From positions 1 to 46,259 of the forward strand of contig NZ_FOJQ01000017.1 in assembly GCF_900111795.1 (NCBI RefSeq): a stretch of 46,259 bases of DNA, in the 5' to 3' direction. The notes below the pieces were generated by a model that had not been told where the DNA came from, made no database searches, and was given only the letters and a program-made list of their open reading frames with translations. Below are positions 9,043 through 19,156 of the stretch, piece after piece. How positions within the stretch are numbered: the stretch's first letter is position 1; the number at the start of each line of letters is the position of its first letter. Source of the DNA: Anoxybacillus pushchinoensis (GTDB lineage Bacteria > Bacillota > Bacilli > Bacillales > Anoxybacillaceae). A program made the translations under genes and the position numbers.

Positions 9043-9771
9043 GTGAGCGATCGAATTGAACATATTCGAAAGCGAATAGCCAAGCGAAAAAAAGCGCGTG
9101 AACGTTACGTTCAAACGATGTTAACCGATTGGAATGAAGAAGAAAAGTACGGAAATCCAACGGTTGTGACGTATGATAGGGGGCAAGAGCCACCGCTTTT
9201 TCGCAAAGACGTATTTTTGTTAAAAAGCTTTCTTGCTATGCTTTTATTTTTTAGCGTTGCCATCTTATTTCAATATGACTCCCCGAAAATTGAAGGCGCG
9301 CGCGCATTCGTGAAACGAGCGATGGAAAAAGATTTTCAGTTTGCGACAGTTGCGCAATGGTACGAAAAAAATTTTGGCAAGCCGCTTGCATTTTTTAACG
9401 TAAAAAAACAAGAAGATGCAACAGCTGTATATGCGTTTCCTGCTTCAGCACGTGTCGTTGAAACGTTTGAACATAATGGACAAGGTGTAGTCATTGAAAC
9501 GGATCAGAAGGTCGTGGCGGTGGAAGAAGGAATCGTCATTTTCGCGGGGGTAAAAGAGCCGTACGGAAAAACGGTCATTGTTCAACATGCGGACGGAAGT
9601 GAAACGTGGTATGGAAAGTTATCTGCTATTTCGGTAAAGTTGTATGATTTTATTGAAGCTGGCAAAGAAGTCGGGACAGCGGAGACGAGCGATAAAAAAG
9701 GGGTATTTTATTTTGCGATCAAACGAGGGGATCATTTCGTCGATCCGGTTCAGGTGATTTCCTTTGAATAA
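9043..9771 (+). CDS. spoIVFA: Stage IV sporulation protein FA
   Basis: Holds the SpoIVFB protease in an inhibited complex (with BofA) in the outer forespore membrane until the forespore signal arrives. 242 residues from a GTG start with ribosome binding site GAGAGGGGTGG. Layout: basic cytosolic N-terminus (RKRIAKRKKARERY), a membrane helix at about residues 62-80, and a C-terminal peptidase-M23/LytM-like domain (about 155-240). That domain lacks the catalytic H-x-H of active LytM enzymes (the place reads WYGKL), so it is presumably a non-catalytic regulator, as in Bacillus subtilis. Overlaps spoIVFB by 8 nt. Confidence 0.9.
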   Translation: MSDRIEHIRKRIAKRKKARERYVQTMLTDWNEEEKYGNPTVVTYDRGQEPPLFRKDVFLLKSFLAMLLFFSVAILFQYDSPKIEGARAFVKRAMEKDFQFATVAQWYEKNFGKPLAFFNVKKQEDATAVYAFPASARVVETFEHNGQGVVIETDQKVVAVEEGIVIFAGVKEPYGKTVIVQHADGSETWYGKLSAISVKLYDFIEAGKEVGTAETSDKKGVFYFAIKRGDHFVDPVQVISFE

Positions 9772-10627
9772 ATGGCTCTCTACGTTTATGAACATTCACA
9801 TCCATCCGCTGTTTTGGTTCATTGCGCTCATTGCAATTATGACAGCGCAATTTCAAACGCTCCTTTTATTGTTTTGGATTGTGCTTTGGCACGAACTTGG
9901 ACACGTTGTAGCGGCGCACATGTTTTCATGGCGCGTCAAACGTGTCTTACTTTTGCCTTTCGGTGGTGTTGCCGAAATGGATGAGCATGGAAATCGTCCG
10001 TTTTACGAAGAGTTGATCGTTACAATTGCAGGTCCGCTCCAACATCTAATCATCTTTTTTATAGCATATATTGCTCATCATGCGAACGTCATATCGAGTG
10101 AGATGTACCACCAATTGCTCGAATACAACTTATCCATTTTGCTCATTAATTTATTGCCCATTTGGCCGCTTGATGGGGGGAAGCTCTTTTTTCTTTATCG
10201 CACGGCGCGCACATCGTTTCGACGTGCGCATGAGCAAACCATTTATGCTTCTGCCTTTGTTTTAATGATCTGTTTCGTCGTTTTGTTGGTCGTCGCACCG
10301 CTGAACGTTAACTTGTGGATCATTGGCTTCTTTTTAGCGTATGCGCTTTGGGGAGAATGGAAGCAACGCACATACGTATGGATTCGCTTTTTACTTGAAC
10401 GATATTACGGCAAGCGAGTGGAATATGTGACGTTAAAACGTCTCGTCGTCGATGCAAATGATCCGTTATTTCGCGTCCTTCTTTTATTTCATCGCGGAAA
10501 AAAACATGCGATTATTGTGAAGAAAAATCATATAGAAATGGAGCTCGATGAAAACGAGTTGTTATACGCTTATTTTCATGAGAAACGAACAAACGAACCG
10601 ATCGGACATTTGATTCATACGTATTGA
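9764..10627 (+). CDS. spoIVFB: Stage IV sporulation protein FB, intramembrane metalloprotease (M50)
   Basis: Site-2-type protease that releases mature sigma-K from pro-sigma-K in the mother cell. 287 residues from TTG 9764 (ribosome binding site CAGGTG, 9751-9756). The zinc ligands are visible as H43-E44-L-G-H47 and D137 in L-D-G-G-K, the same numbers as in the Bacillus subtilis enzyme. About six membrane helices fill residues 10-205; the C-terminal 80 residues form a soluble CBS-type segment that binds substrate and ATP in the known family member. Its TGA stop (10625-10627) lies inside the -35 element of the rplU promoter. Confidence 0.96.
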   Translation: MNKWLSTFMNIHIHPLFWFIALIAIMTAQFQTLLLLFWIVLWHELGHVVAAHMFSWRVKRVLLLPFGGVAEMDEHGNRPFYEELIVTIAGPLQHLIIFFIAYIAHHANVISSEMYHQLLEYNLSILLINLLPIWPLDGGKLFFLYRTARTSFRRAHEQTIYASAFVLMICFVVLLVVAPLNVNLWIIGFFLAYALWGEWKQRTYVWIRFLLERYYGKRVEYVTLKRLVVDANDPLFRVLLLFHRGKKHAIIVKKNHIEMELDENELLYAYFHEKRTNEPIGHLIHTY

Positions 10628-10653
10628 CAATTGTTTTCTTTTTATGCTATCAT
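10624..10653 (+). promoter_or_regulatory. Sigma-A promoter of rplU-prp-rpmA
   Basis: TTGACA (10624-10629), 18-bp spacer, TATCAT (10648-10653) preceded by TG at 10645-10646 (extended -10). The -35 overlaps the spoIVFB stop codon. Confidence 0.8.
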
Positions 10654-10660
10654 CTTCTAT

Positions 10661-10757
10661 GTTGTGTAGCACCCGTGCTACAACCGCTCAGCTAAGGCTT
10701 TTTAAGCGTTCGCTTGAACCGCCTCACAGCTGGCGAGTCTGAGTCTAATTTAGGAGG
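10661..10757 (+). ncRNA. L21 leader (ribosomal protein leader RNA)
   Basis: The rplU 5' UTR has the layout of the Firmicutes L21 leader: a first hairpin (GTAGCA 10666-10671 with TGCTAC 10676-10681), a run AAGGCTTTTTAAGCG, then a second structured segment (CCTCACAGCTGGCGAGTCTGAG) before the ribosome binding site TAGGAGGTG. In the known class the structure lies between the promoter and rplU and is thought to give feedback control by L21. No intrinsic terminator is visible, so control would be at another level. Boundaries approximate. Confidence 0.75.
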
Positions 10758-10764
10758 TGCAAAT

Positions 10765-11073
10765 ATGTACGCGATTATTGAAACTGGTGGAAAACAAATT
10801 AAAGTGCAAGAAGGCCAAGCGATTTACATCGAGAAAATCGATGCAGCAGAAGGTGAAACAGTTACATTCGACAAAGTGCTATTTGTAGGTGGCGAAAACG
10901 TAAAAGTTGGTAACCCTACAGTCGCTGGCGCAACAGTAACGGCGAAAGTTGAAAAGCATGGTCGTCAAAAGAAGATCATCGTTTTCAAATATAAGCCAAA
11001 GAAAAACTATCGTCGTAAGCAAGGTCATCGCCAACCATACACAAAAGTTGTAATCGAAAAAATTAATGCATAA
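10765..11073 (+). CDS. rplU: 50S ribosomal protein L21
   Basis: 102 residues starting [15 protein letters not shown], the canonical L21 N-terminus, with the basic C-terminal segment ([20 protein letters not shown]) that binds 23S rRNA. Start at 10765 has a strong ribosome binding site (AGGAGGTG, 10752-10759). Upstream in-frame codons from 10714 belong to the leader RNA. First gene of the rplU-prp-rpmA operon. Confidence 0.98.
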   Translation: MYAIIETGGKQIKVQEGQAIYIEKIDAAEGETVTFDKVLFVGGENVKVGNPTVAGATVTAKVEKHGRQKKIIVFKYKPKKNYRRKQGHRQPYTKVVIEKINA

Positions 11074-11083
11074 GGCGTAAGCG

Positions 11084-11419
11084 ATGATTCGTATCACAGT
11101 TCATCGAACGGTAGAAGGGACGATTCGTTCCTTTACGATTAGCGGACACGCTCATTTTGCCAAGCGTGGACAAGATATTGTATGTGCAGGTGTATCAGCG
11201 ATTTCGTTTGGTGCGGTCAATGCGATTATCGCATTGACGAACGTGAAACCGATCATTCAACAAGGAAAAGACGGCTATCTTCATTGTGAACTTCCATCAA
11301 TCGAAGATACGAAAGCAGCAGATCATGTGCAGATTCTTCTTGAAGGAATGATCGTGTCGCTCCAAACGATTGAGCGTGATTACGGCAAATACGTCAAAAT
11401 AACGACGAAAACAGTATAG
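11084..11419 (+). CDS. prp: Ribosomal-processing cysteine protease Prp
   Basis: 111-residue protease that removes the N-terminal extension of ribosomal protein L27. The catalytic pair is visible as H22 (in GHAHF) and C34 (in DIVCAG), followed by G-V-S-A-I-S-F-G. Lies between rplU and rpmA, the invariant context of the family, and the downstream L27 carries the matching extension. Known in Bacillus subtilis as ysxB. Confidence 0.95.
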   Translation: MIRITVHRTVEGTIRSFTISGHAHFAKRGQDIVCAGVSAISFGAVNAIIALTNVKPIIQQGKDGYLHCELPSIEDTKAADHVQILLEGMIVSLQTIERDYGKYVKITTKTV

Positions 11420-11426
11420 GAGGTGA

Positions 11427-11723
<297 letters not shown>

Positions 11724-11731
11724 GGAAGTGG

Positions 11732-11766
11732 AAAACTCTAACCGACTTGGTTAGGGTTTTCTTTTT
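11732..11766 (+). terminator. Terminator after rpmA
   Basis: AAAACTCTAACC (11732-11743) pairs with GGTTAGGGTTTT (11749-11760) with one G-U pair, loop GACTT, then T-rich tail. Confidence 0.9.
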
Positions 11767-11775
11767 GTTGGCGTA

Positions 11776-11784
11776 TGTTATAAT
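11776..11784 (+). promoter_or_regulatory. Extended -10 promoter upstream of spo0B
   Basis: TGT followed by a perfect TATAAT (11779-11784), 32 bp before the chosen spo0B start. The -35 position overlaps the rpmA terminator T tract and is weak. Confidence 0.5.
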
Positions 11785-11815
11785 TATAGTCAAAATGTTT
11801 ATGGGAGAATGGACC

Positions 11816-12361
11816 ATGGAGAAGCGGTGGACGATTGTGGAGGCATTGCGCCATTCCCGACACGATTGGCTTAATAAAATTCAATTAATTAAAGGGAACT
11901 TATCTTTACAACGGCTAGATCGCGTCAATGAAATTATTCAACAAATTATCATGGAAGCGGAAAATGAAGCAAAGTTAACGAATTTACAAACGGAGCAATT
12001 CGCTGAACTGCTTATGACGTACCATTGGCAAGCTCGCCGTATTCACCTCGAGTATGAAGTGTTTGGCGAACCGCGCTCGTTACATGCATACGACAATATG
12101 CTCGTTACATGGTGTCAACAATTTTTACATATGCTTGAGGAATGTTCCGTCCCGCATGTTGAAAACTATATAACGATTACAATTGACTTAACGGAAAAAG
12201 ATGTGCGGTTATTTTTTGATTATCGCGGCATGCTTCATGAGCTCGCGAAAGTGAAAACATGGATTCAACAATATAGCGAATACGATGCGCTAGCACTTTG
12301 TGAACATGTCGTTCACGAACATGAATTAACAGTATGTGCAATCATTCATCTTTTTGAATAA
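11816..12361 (+). CDS. spo0B: Sporulation phosphotransferase Spo0B
   Basis: Passes phosphate from Spo0F to Spo0A in the sporulation phosphorelay. 181 residues from ATG 11816 (GGGAGA at 11803-11808; the in-frame ATG at 11801 is less well placed). The phosphorylated histidine is H16 in SRHDWLNKIQLIKGNLSLQ, matching the H-box of Bacillus subtilis Spo0B, whose N-terminus is about 14 residues longer. The rest follows the histidine-kinase-like dimerisation and degenerate ATPase fold. Lies upstream of obgE as in Bacillus subtilis. Confidence 0.95.
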   Translation: MEKRWTIVEALRHSRHDWLNKIQLIKGNLSLQRLDRVNEIIQQIIMEAENEAKLTNLQTEQFAELLMTYHWQARRIHLEYEVFGEPRSLHAYDNMLVTWCQQFLHMLEECSVPHVENYITITIDLTEKDVRLFFDYRGMLHELAKVKTWIQQYSEYDALALCEHVVHEHELTVCAIIHLFE

Positions 12362-13675
<1,314 letters not shown>

Positions 13676-13697
13676 TGCGAAAGGGGGCGCTTGTGCG

Positions 13698-14138
13698 GTG
13701 GACAAAAAGTTTTATTTAGTGCGTGAGGACGTATTGCCGGAAGCAATGAAAAAAGTGCTGGCCGCAAAAGAATTAATTGAACGTAAAAAAGTAGATTCTG
13801 TCGCTGATGCTGTGCAACTTGTCGATGTTAGCCGAAGCGTGTTTTACAAATATCGTGACGCGGTATTCCCGTTTCATACGATGGTGCGCGAAAAAATCAT
13901 CACGCTTTTTTTCCATTTGGAAGACCGCTCAGGCACCCTTTCGAAGCTATTAAGCGTCGTCGCTGGAGCAAATTGCAACGTTCTTACGATTCACCAGACG
14001 ATTCCGCTTCAAGGGCGTGCGAACGTTACGTTATCGATTAGCACGAGCGAGATGACGATGACGATTGACGAGCTACTTTCGCAATTAAAACAACTGCCTT
14101 TTGTTGAAAAAGTAGAGATTCTCGGTTCAGGGGCGTAG
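13698..14138 (+). CDS. pheB: ACT-domain protein PheB
   Basis: 146 residues from GTG 13698 (purine run AAAGGGGG at 13679-13686 about 11 nt away). N-terminal helical segment ([34 protein letters not shown]) followed by an ACT domain (about 70-143, [23 protein letters not shown]). Strongly similar to Bacillus subtilis PheB, once called chorismate mutase but without the catalytic features; a regulatory role is more likely. Fourteen nt before pheA, so probably one operon. The frame is open up to 13659 inside obgE. Confidence 0.9.
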   Translation: MDKKFYLVREDVLPEAMKKVLAAKELIERKKVDSVADAVQLVDVSRSVFYKYRDAVFPFHTMVREKIITLFFHLEDRSGTLSKLLSVVAGANCNVLTIHQTIPLQGRANVTLSISTSEMTMTIDELLSQLKQLPFVEKVEILGSGA

Positions 14139-14152
14139 AGAGGAGAGGAAAT

Positions 14153-15016
14153 GTGAAAATCGGATATTTAGGACCAAAAGGGACGTTTACGCATGCGGCC
14201 GTTGAAGCTGTGTTTCCCCACATGGAGAGCATTCCATATCATACGATTCCACAATGTATGGATGCGGTGCGTGACGGTGACGTACCGTTTGCTGTCGTGC
14301 CGCTTGAAAACGCACTTGAAGGTTCTGTCAATTTAACGATTGACTATTTAATTCATGAATGCAATTTGCCGATTGTTGGGGAAATTATTGCACCGATCGA
14401 GCAACATTTGCTCGTTCATCCGTCTCATTTGGACGATTGGAAGCACATTAAATGTATTTATTCCCATTCACATGCGATTGCACAATGCCATAAATTTTTA
14501 CATCGCCATTTAAAGCATGCCACGTACGAATACGTCACTTCAACAAGTGCAGCAGCTAAATATGTAAGCGAGCATCCGAAAGAAAATATTGCAGCGATTG
14601 GCAATCGACTCGCGGCAAAACAATACGGTTTAGCGATTGCGAAAGAAAACATTCATGATTATGACTACAATCATACACGCTTTATCGTTTTACATCGTGA
14701 GCGTTGCACATTGCCTGTGGGAGAGAAAGAGGACGGGTTTAAAACGACATTAATGGTCATGTTGCCAAAAGATCAAGCAGGAGCGCTTCATCAAGTGTTA
14801 TCGGCGTTTGCTTGGCGAAAGCTCAACTTAACAAAAATTGAGTCAAGACCAGCGAAAACAGGCTTAGGGAACTACTTTTTCATTATTGATATCGATCAAA
14901 AAATGGATGACGTTTTAATTCCGGGAGCGATTGCGGAGCTAGAAGCGCTCGGCTGTACGGTGCAAGTGTTAGGAAGTTACCCGTATTATATGGTGAAAAA
15001 AACATCCCTCGTGTAA
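14153..15016 (+). CDS. pheA: Prephenate dehydratase
   Basis: Converts prephenate to phenylpyruvate in phenylalanine synthesis. 287 residues from GTG 14153 (ribosome binding site AGGAGAGG). The catalytic domain covers about 1-185, with YLGPKGTFTHAAVE at the start, the N-A-L-E-G-S-V motif and the T-S-T-S-A-A-A-K segment; the ACT domain (about 195-275) has the G-A-L-H-Q-V-L and E-S-R-P motifs that bind phenylalanine for feedback inhibition. A monofunctional enzyme without chorismate mutase. Its stop codon lies in a bidirectional terminator. Confidence 0.97.
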   Translation: MKIGYLGPKGTFTHAAVEAVFPHMESIPYHTIPQCMDAVRDGDVPFAVVPLENALEGSVNLTIDYLIHECNLPIVGEIIAPIEQHLLVHPSHLDDWKHIKCIYSHSHAIAQCHKFLHRHLKHATYEYVTSTSAAAKYVSEHPKENIAAIGNRLAAKQYGLAIAKENIHDYDYNHTRFIVLHRERCTLPVGEKEDGFKTTLMVMLPKDQAGALHQVLSAFAWRKLNLTKIESRPAKTGLGNYFFIIDIDQKMDDVLIPGAIAELEALGCTVQVLGSYPYYMVKKTSLV

Positions 15017-15031
15017 GGGATGTTTTTTTAT
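15001..15031. terminator. Bidirectional terminator between pheA and niaR
   Basis: Perfect 9-bp stem AACATCCCT (15001-15009) / AGGGATGTT (15016-15024), 6-nt loop, T run on the + strand side and an A run (T run on the - strand) on the other. It serves both convergent genes. Confidence 0.85.
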
Positions 15032-15561
15032 TCGATTAAAAATCCTGCTTGTTTTAAAGCTGTACATGCTTCATCGAGCTTTTCTACACGATCTGCTTCA
15101 AGCGTATGCAAATGAACTCCACCTGTCAGTTGAGATAAGTAGGCAGATTTCGTCTCGTTAATCTTTTGAATAAATTCGTCGACTTCTAACCGATTGCTAA
15201 CCATAATGGACGCTGTTAAGTCTCCGTATACAGGATGCTCAATTTTTACGTCTTTTACGGTGACACCATGGTCGACGATCGTATATAGTTCATCTTTCGT
15301 TTGTTCTGGTGTGTGACAACAAGCGATGATGCGCGTATACGTATGGGCAGAAGAGGGAGACAAATATAAGTATCCTTGGCTTGTTGCGATAATAGGTTCG
15401 TTTTTTGCTTTTAACAGCGAAATATCTTGAACAATGACTTGGCGGCTCACATTTGTTTTGTTTGCCAACTCTGTTCCTGTCATCGGGCGTTTTGTTTCTT
15501 TCAACCACTGTAAAATAAGTGTTCGTCGTTCTTCCCCTAATAGTTTTCTCTCTTTTTTCAT
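15028..15561 (-). CDS. niaR: Niacin-responsive repressor NiaR
   Basis: Transcriptional repressor of NAD synthesis with nicotinic acid as corepressor. 177 residues: winged HTH (about 8-65, TGTELANKTNVSRQVIVQDISLL) and a C-terminal 3H domain (about 72-170) with conserved histidines in the K-I-E-H-P-V-Y-G-D and GGVHLHTLEAD segments that bind a metal. Start ATG overlaps the nifS stop (ATGA, 15558-15561), so repressor and nifS are translationally coupled. Its probable targets are the operators in the nifS-nadB gap at 16695-16785. Known in Bacillus subtilis as yrxA. Confidence 0.95.
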   Translation of the reverse strand: MKKERKLLGEERRTLILQWLKETKRPMTGTELANKTNVSRQVIVQDISLLKAKNEPIIATSQGYLYLSPSSAHTYTRIIACCHTPEQTKDELYTIVDHGVTVKDVKIEHPVYGDLTASIMVSNRLEVDEFIQKINETKSAYLSQLTGGVHLHTLEADRVEKLDEACTALKQAGFLIE

Positions 15562-16694
15562 GTTGACATCCTTTCTTTTTGAAGCTGTTCAAGCACAGAA
15601 ACAACCGTTTCAATCTCCCTTTTTGTTGTATGCACACCAAACGAAAGGCGAACAAACTGTTTCGCTTCATCCGCTTCCTTACCGATTGCGATCATCGTTT
15701 TAGACGGCGCTTGCTTTCCGACTTGGCATGCGCTTCCGGTAGAAATAGCAATGCCGTGGCGATTGCAGTGTAACATAACGTATTGCCCCTCAAAGCCGTG
15801 AACGAGACAGCCGATGATTTGTGGTAGTTGATCCGTCGGATGTTCAAAGACGGTAATTGTCAACTGCTTTTCATTTATTTGTTCGACAAAATAACGACGC
15901 AACTCGCTCATTTTTTGTTGAGTGACTTCCCTCTTTTTCTCGGCTTCCATTGCGGCTGTTGTAAACGAAGCGATGCCAGGTACGTTTACCGTCCCAGGTC
16001 GAAAACCTCCTTCATGCGTCGTGTTCGGTAATGACATATGCCAAGGAACGCGCGGATGGATGTAAACAGCACCGACCCCTTTTGGACCATAAATTTTATG
16101 GCTAGCGATCGATATGCTGTCAACGTGTAGCTGTTTCACATCTATCGGTATTTTACCAAAAGTTTGTACACAATCGCTATGAAAGACAATTTGTTTTTTC
16201 TTTAATAATTCGCCAATTTGTTTTAATGGTTGAATCGTACCAATTTCAGAATTGGCATGTTGAATAGAGACGAGAATGGTGTCGTCCGTCAATGCTTGTT
16301 CTAGTGCTTCGACGTTAACTTGTCCGTAGCGATCGACGGGAACGTACGTAATAGAAAATCCTTCTCGTTCAAGCTGTGCGCACACAGCATGAACGGAAGC
16401 ATGTTCGATGCTTGATGTAACAATGTGCTTTCCTTTATGGCGCTGGGCATAAGCAAGCGAACGAATAGCGAGGACGTTCGCTTCTGTTCCTCCGCTTGTA
16501 AAGTATATTCCTTTTTCCTCACCGCCAATGAGCTGAGCTATTTGTTTTCGGCAAATAGTAAGCAACTCATTGGCAGCTGTTCCGACGTCATGTAAACTAC
16601 TTGCATTTCCGAAATATGTTTTTGCACTTTCTACATAAACTGCTAAAGCTTCTTCGCTCATTGGCGTCGTTGCAGCGTAGTCGAGATAAATCAT
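15558..16694 (-). CDS. nifS: Cysteine desulfurase for NadA maturation
   Basis: PLP enzyme that supplies sulfur for the iron-sulfur cluster of quinolinate synthase. 378 residues from ATG 16694, MIYLDYAATTP onward; upstream GTG codons in frame are also possible. The PLP lysine is in S-I-A-S-H-K-I-Y-G-P-K-G (near residue 203) and the persulfide cysteine in T-G-S-A-C-Q-V-G. Divergent from nadBCA and operonic with niaR, the same arrangement as in Bacillus subtilis, where the gene is dedicated to NadA. Confidence 0.93.
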   Translation of the reverse strand: MIYLDYAATTPMSEEALAVYVESAKTYFGNASSLHDVGTAANELLTICRKQIAQLIGGEEKGIYFTSGGTEANVLAIRSLAYAQRHKGKHIVTSSIEHASVHAVCAQLEREGFSITYVPVDRYGQVNVEALEQALTDDTILVSIQHANSEIGTIQPLKQIGELLKKKQIVFHSDCVQTFGKIPIDVKQLHVDSISIASHKIYGPKGVGAVYIHPRVPWHMSLPNTTHEGGFRPGTVNVPGIASFTTAAMEAEKKREVTQQKMSELRRYFVEQINEKQLTITVFEHPTDQLPQIIGCLVHGFEGQYVMLHCNRHGIAISTGSACQVGKQAPSKTMIAIGKEADEAKQFVRLSFGVHTTKREIETVVSVLEQLQKERMST

Positions 16695-16719
16695 CACAGT
16701 CACCACTTCCAAAAACAAA

Positions 16720-16729
16720 AGTCTTGTCA
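16720..16729. promoter_or_regulatory. Second candidate NiaR half-operator
   Basis: AGTCTTGTCA at 16720-16729 matches TGTCTTGACA (the reverse complement of the palindrome at 16756-16765) at 8 of 10 positions and overlaps the nadB -35. Confidence 0.4.
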
Positions 16730-16752
16730 TCAGTTTAAATATATGTCAATAT
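16724..16752 (+). promoter_or_regulatory. Probable nadBCA promoter
   Basis: TTGTCA (16724-16729), 17-bp spacer, CAATAT (16747-16752). On the other strand TTGACA (16761-16756) with a 17-bp spacer to TTAAAC (16738-16733) could drive nifS-niaR, so the two promoters overlap. Confidence 0.5.
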
Positions 16753-16755
16753 AGG

Positions 16756-16765
16756 TGTCAAGACA
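16756..16765. promoter_or_regulatory. Candidate NiaR operator
   Basis: Perfect palindrome TGTCAAGACA. It covers the expected nadB transcription start and the nifS -35, so a repressor bound here could block both directions. Assignment to NiaR is from context. Confidence 0.55.
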
Positions 16766-16785
16766 GTATGAAATGGAGGAGCATC

Positions 16786-18318
16786 ATGCATAAAGCAGAT
16801 GTGATTATTGTTGGTAGCGGCCTCGCGGCGTTAATGGTTGCCTATCATTTATGTGAGCATAAAAATGTGATTGTTTTCACGAAGTCTAATAAAGAAGTAA
16901 GTAACTCTTGGCTGGCTCAAGGAGGGGTGGCTGCGGCCATTCACCCTGCGGATCATTGGTTATCTCATTATGAAGATACGATTACAACGGGATGTGAACA
17001 TAACGATGATGAAGCGGTACGCATTTTAGTTCAAGAAGGACGAGAGGCGATTGAACAGTTTATGCATCTCGGCTTTTCATTTGATGTTGATGAGCGTGGG
17101 GAACTACTTTTTGGGCGTGAAGGCGCGCATCGCATGAGACGTATTTTACATGCCGGGGGTGATGCGACTGGAAAAAAGATGGTGGAATTTTTATTTGAGA
17201 AGCTTTCGAGTCGTGTTTTATTTATTGAAAACGATCCGGTCATTGATTTGCTCGTAAACGACGGACGTTGTGTTGGCGTGCGAACAAAAAACGGCCTGTA
17301 TGTAGCCGAAGCGACAATCGTTGCAACGGGCGGCATTGGACAGTTATATACGTTTACGTCGAATGTGGAAACGGCTACAGGCGATGGAATTGCCATGGCG
17401 TATCGGGTCGGCGCTGCCGTGGCTGATATGGAATTTGTACAATTTCATCCGACGATGCTTTATGTAGATGGAAAGGCAGTTGGTCTCATTTCCGAAGCGG
17501 TACGCGGTGAAGGAGCGACGTTAGTGACAGACGATGGTCGACACGTCATGGATGGGGTGCACCCACAAAAAGATTTAGCGCCACGTGACATCGTATCGCG
17601 AGCGATCGATCGTGAAATGAAAAATGGACATCTCGTTTTTTTAGATATTTCAGCGATTCCGCATTTTTCATCTCGTTTTCCGACGATCACTTCCCTTTGT
17701 GAGCGCTATCAAATAAACTGGCGAAGCGGTCTCATTCCTGTTGTGCCAGGTGCTCACTTTTTAATGGGCGGCATCGTTGTGAATGTTGACGGTGAAACGA
17801 CGTTGCCGGGATTATATGCTGTTGGAGAAGCGGCATGTACAGGTGTGCATGGTGCAAACCGTTTAGCGAGCAATTCGTTGCTTGAAGCGCTCGTTTTCAG
17901 CCGGAGAGCAGCACATTGTATCTTGAAAAAAAAAGAGCAGCTTCCCGGCATAAACAAATATGAAGAAACTAGGGAAAACGTATGTATCCCGTTACCAACG
18001 AAAGAGCAAATTCAGCAAACGATGACCGAATGCGTTGGCATTGTGCGCAATTATGATCAACTGTTAGAAGCAAAACAATGGTTTGAACAATATTCGCTTT
18101 TTGAACTAATCCATTGTGCGCCACCGTACGACGATGAGGAGCGGACGATCGTAAATATGTCGATCGTTGGTTGGCTTGTGACAACTTCCGCTTTACAAAG
18201 AAGAGAAAGCCGAGGAGCTCATTATCGAAGCGATGAACCGTTTGAGCGACAGTATTGGGAAAAACGGCGCATCGTGCGCACGAAAACAGAGCATCTCATC
18301 AAGGAGGGATTTCGTTGA
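16786..18318 (+). CDS. nadB: L-aspartate oxidase
   Basis: FAD enzyme that oxidises aspartate to iminoaspartate, the first step of NAD synthesis. 510 residues from ATG 16786 (GGAGGA 16775-16780). The dinucleotide-binding motif is V-I-I-V-G-S-G-L-A-A-L near the N-terminus; the SWLAQGGVAAA segment, the H-R-M-R-R-I-L-H-A-G-G-D-A-T-G motif and the G-V-H-G-A-N-R-L-A-S-N-S-L-L-E motif are typical. The TGA stop overlaps the nadC TTG start (TTGA). First gene of nadBCA. Confidence 0.97.
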   Translation: MHKADVIIVGSGLAALMVAYHLCEHKNVIVFTKSNKEVSNSWLAQGGVAAAIHPADHWLSHYEDTITTGCEHNDDEAVRILVQEGREAIEQFMHLGFSFDVDERGELLFGREGAHRMRRILHAGGDATGKKMVEFLFEKLSSRVLFIENDPVIDLLVNDGRCVGVRTKNGLYVAEATIVATGGIGQLYTFTSNVETATGDGIAMAYRVGAAVADMEFVQFHPTMLYVDGKAVGLISEAVRGEGATLVTDDGRHVMDGVHPQKDLAPRDIVSRAIDREMKNGHLVFLDISAIPHFSSRFPTITSLCERYQINWRSGLIPVVPGAHFLMGGIVVNVDGETTLPGLYAVGEAACTGVHGANRLASNSLLEALVFSRRAAHCILKKKEQLPGINKYEETRENVCIPLPTKEQIQQTMTECVGIVRNYDQLLEAKQWFEQYSLFELIHCAPPYDDEERTIVNMSIVGWLVTTSALQRRESRGAHYRSDEPFERQYWEKRRIVRTKTEHLIKEGFR

Positions 18319-19145
18319 ATGAGGTTAAGCTAACTGAACTACTAAAACAATTTTTCTTAGAGGATATTGGGGATCGCGATATCACGAGCGAGACGATTTT
18401 CTCAGCTACAGATACAGGAAGCGCTATGTTTGTCGCAAAAGAGGATGGAATTATCGCGGGTGTATGTGTCATCGAAATCGGATATAAGCTGTTACACGAA
18501 GCCATTACATGTGAATTGTATAAGCAAGATGGAGAGCGCGTGAAAAAAGGGGAGACGATTGCGGTCGTTTCTGGTCCGATCGTTCCTATTTTATCCGGGG
18601 AGCGTGTGATTTTAAATTTACTTCAGCGAATGAGCGGCATTGCGACATTGACAAATGAGGCTGTGCGCGCATTAAATAGCGATCATACACGCATTTGTGA
18701 TACACGGAAAACGACTCCAGGGCTTCGCATGTTAGAAAAGTATGCGGTTACGTGCGGAGGTGGGTACAACCATCGTTTCGGCTTATACGATGGGGTAATG
18801 ATTAAAGATAATCATATTGCGTTTTGCGGTTCTATTGCAAAGGCGGTTGAGCGCGTCCGTTCAAAGCTCGGTCATATGGTAAAAATTGAAGTCGAGACTG
18901 AAACGAAGCAACAAGTGATCGAAGCAGTCGAGGCGGGAGCGGATGTCATTATGTTCGATAACCGCACGCCTGATGAAATTCGCGAGTTTGTGCAACTCGT
19001 TCCATCATCTATTGTCACGGAGGCGTCAGGCGGTATTACACTTGAAAACATTTCTAATTATCGAGATACAGGGGTTGACTACATTTCGCTAGGTATGTTG
19101 ACGCATTCGGCGAAAGCGCTAGATATTAGTTTAAACGTGCAGTAG
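18315..19145 (+). CDS. nadC: Quinolinate phosphoribosyltransferase
   Basis: Decarboxylating transferase that makes nicotinate mononucleotide from quinolinate and PRPP. 276 residues from TTG 18315, which has a strong ribosome binding site (AAGGAGGG, 18301-18308); upstream codons belong to nadB. Visible motifs: [13 protein letters not shown], the [11 protein letters not shown] substrate-binding segment, GGGYNHR and K-D-N-H-I, and the D-N-R-T-P glycine-turn near the C-terminal barrel. Sits between nadB and nadA. Confidence 0.97.
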   Translation: MNEVKLTELLKQFFLEDIGDRDITSETIFSATDTGSAMFVAKEDGIIAGVCVIEIGYKLLHEAITCELYKQDGERVKKGETIAVVSGPIVPILSGERVILNLLQRMSGIATLTNEAVRALNSDHTRICDTRKTTPGLRMLEKYAVTCGGGYNHRFGLYDGVMIKDNHIAFCGSIAKAVERVRSKLGHMVKIEVETETKQQVIEAVEAGADVIMFDNRTPDEIREFVQLVPSSIVTEASGGITLENISNYRDTGVDYISLGMLTHSAKALDISLNVQ

Positions 19146-19156
19146 GAGGAATGACG

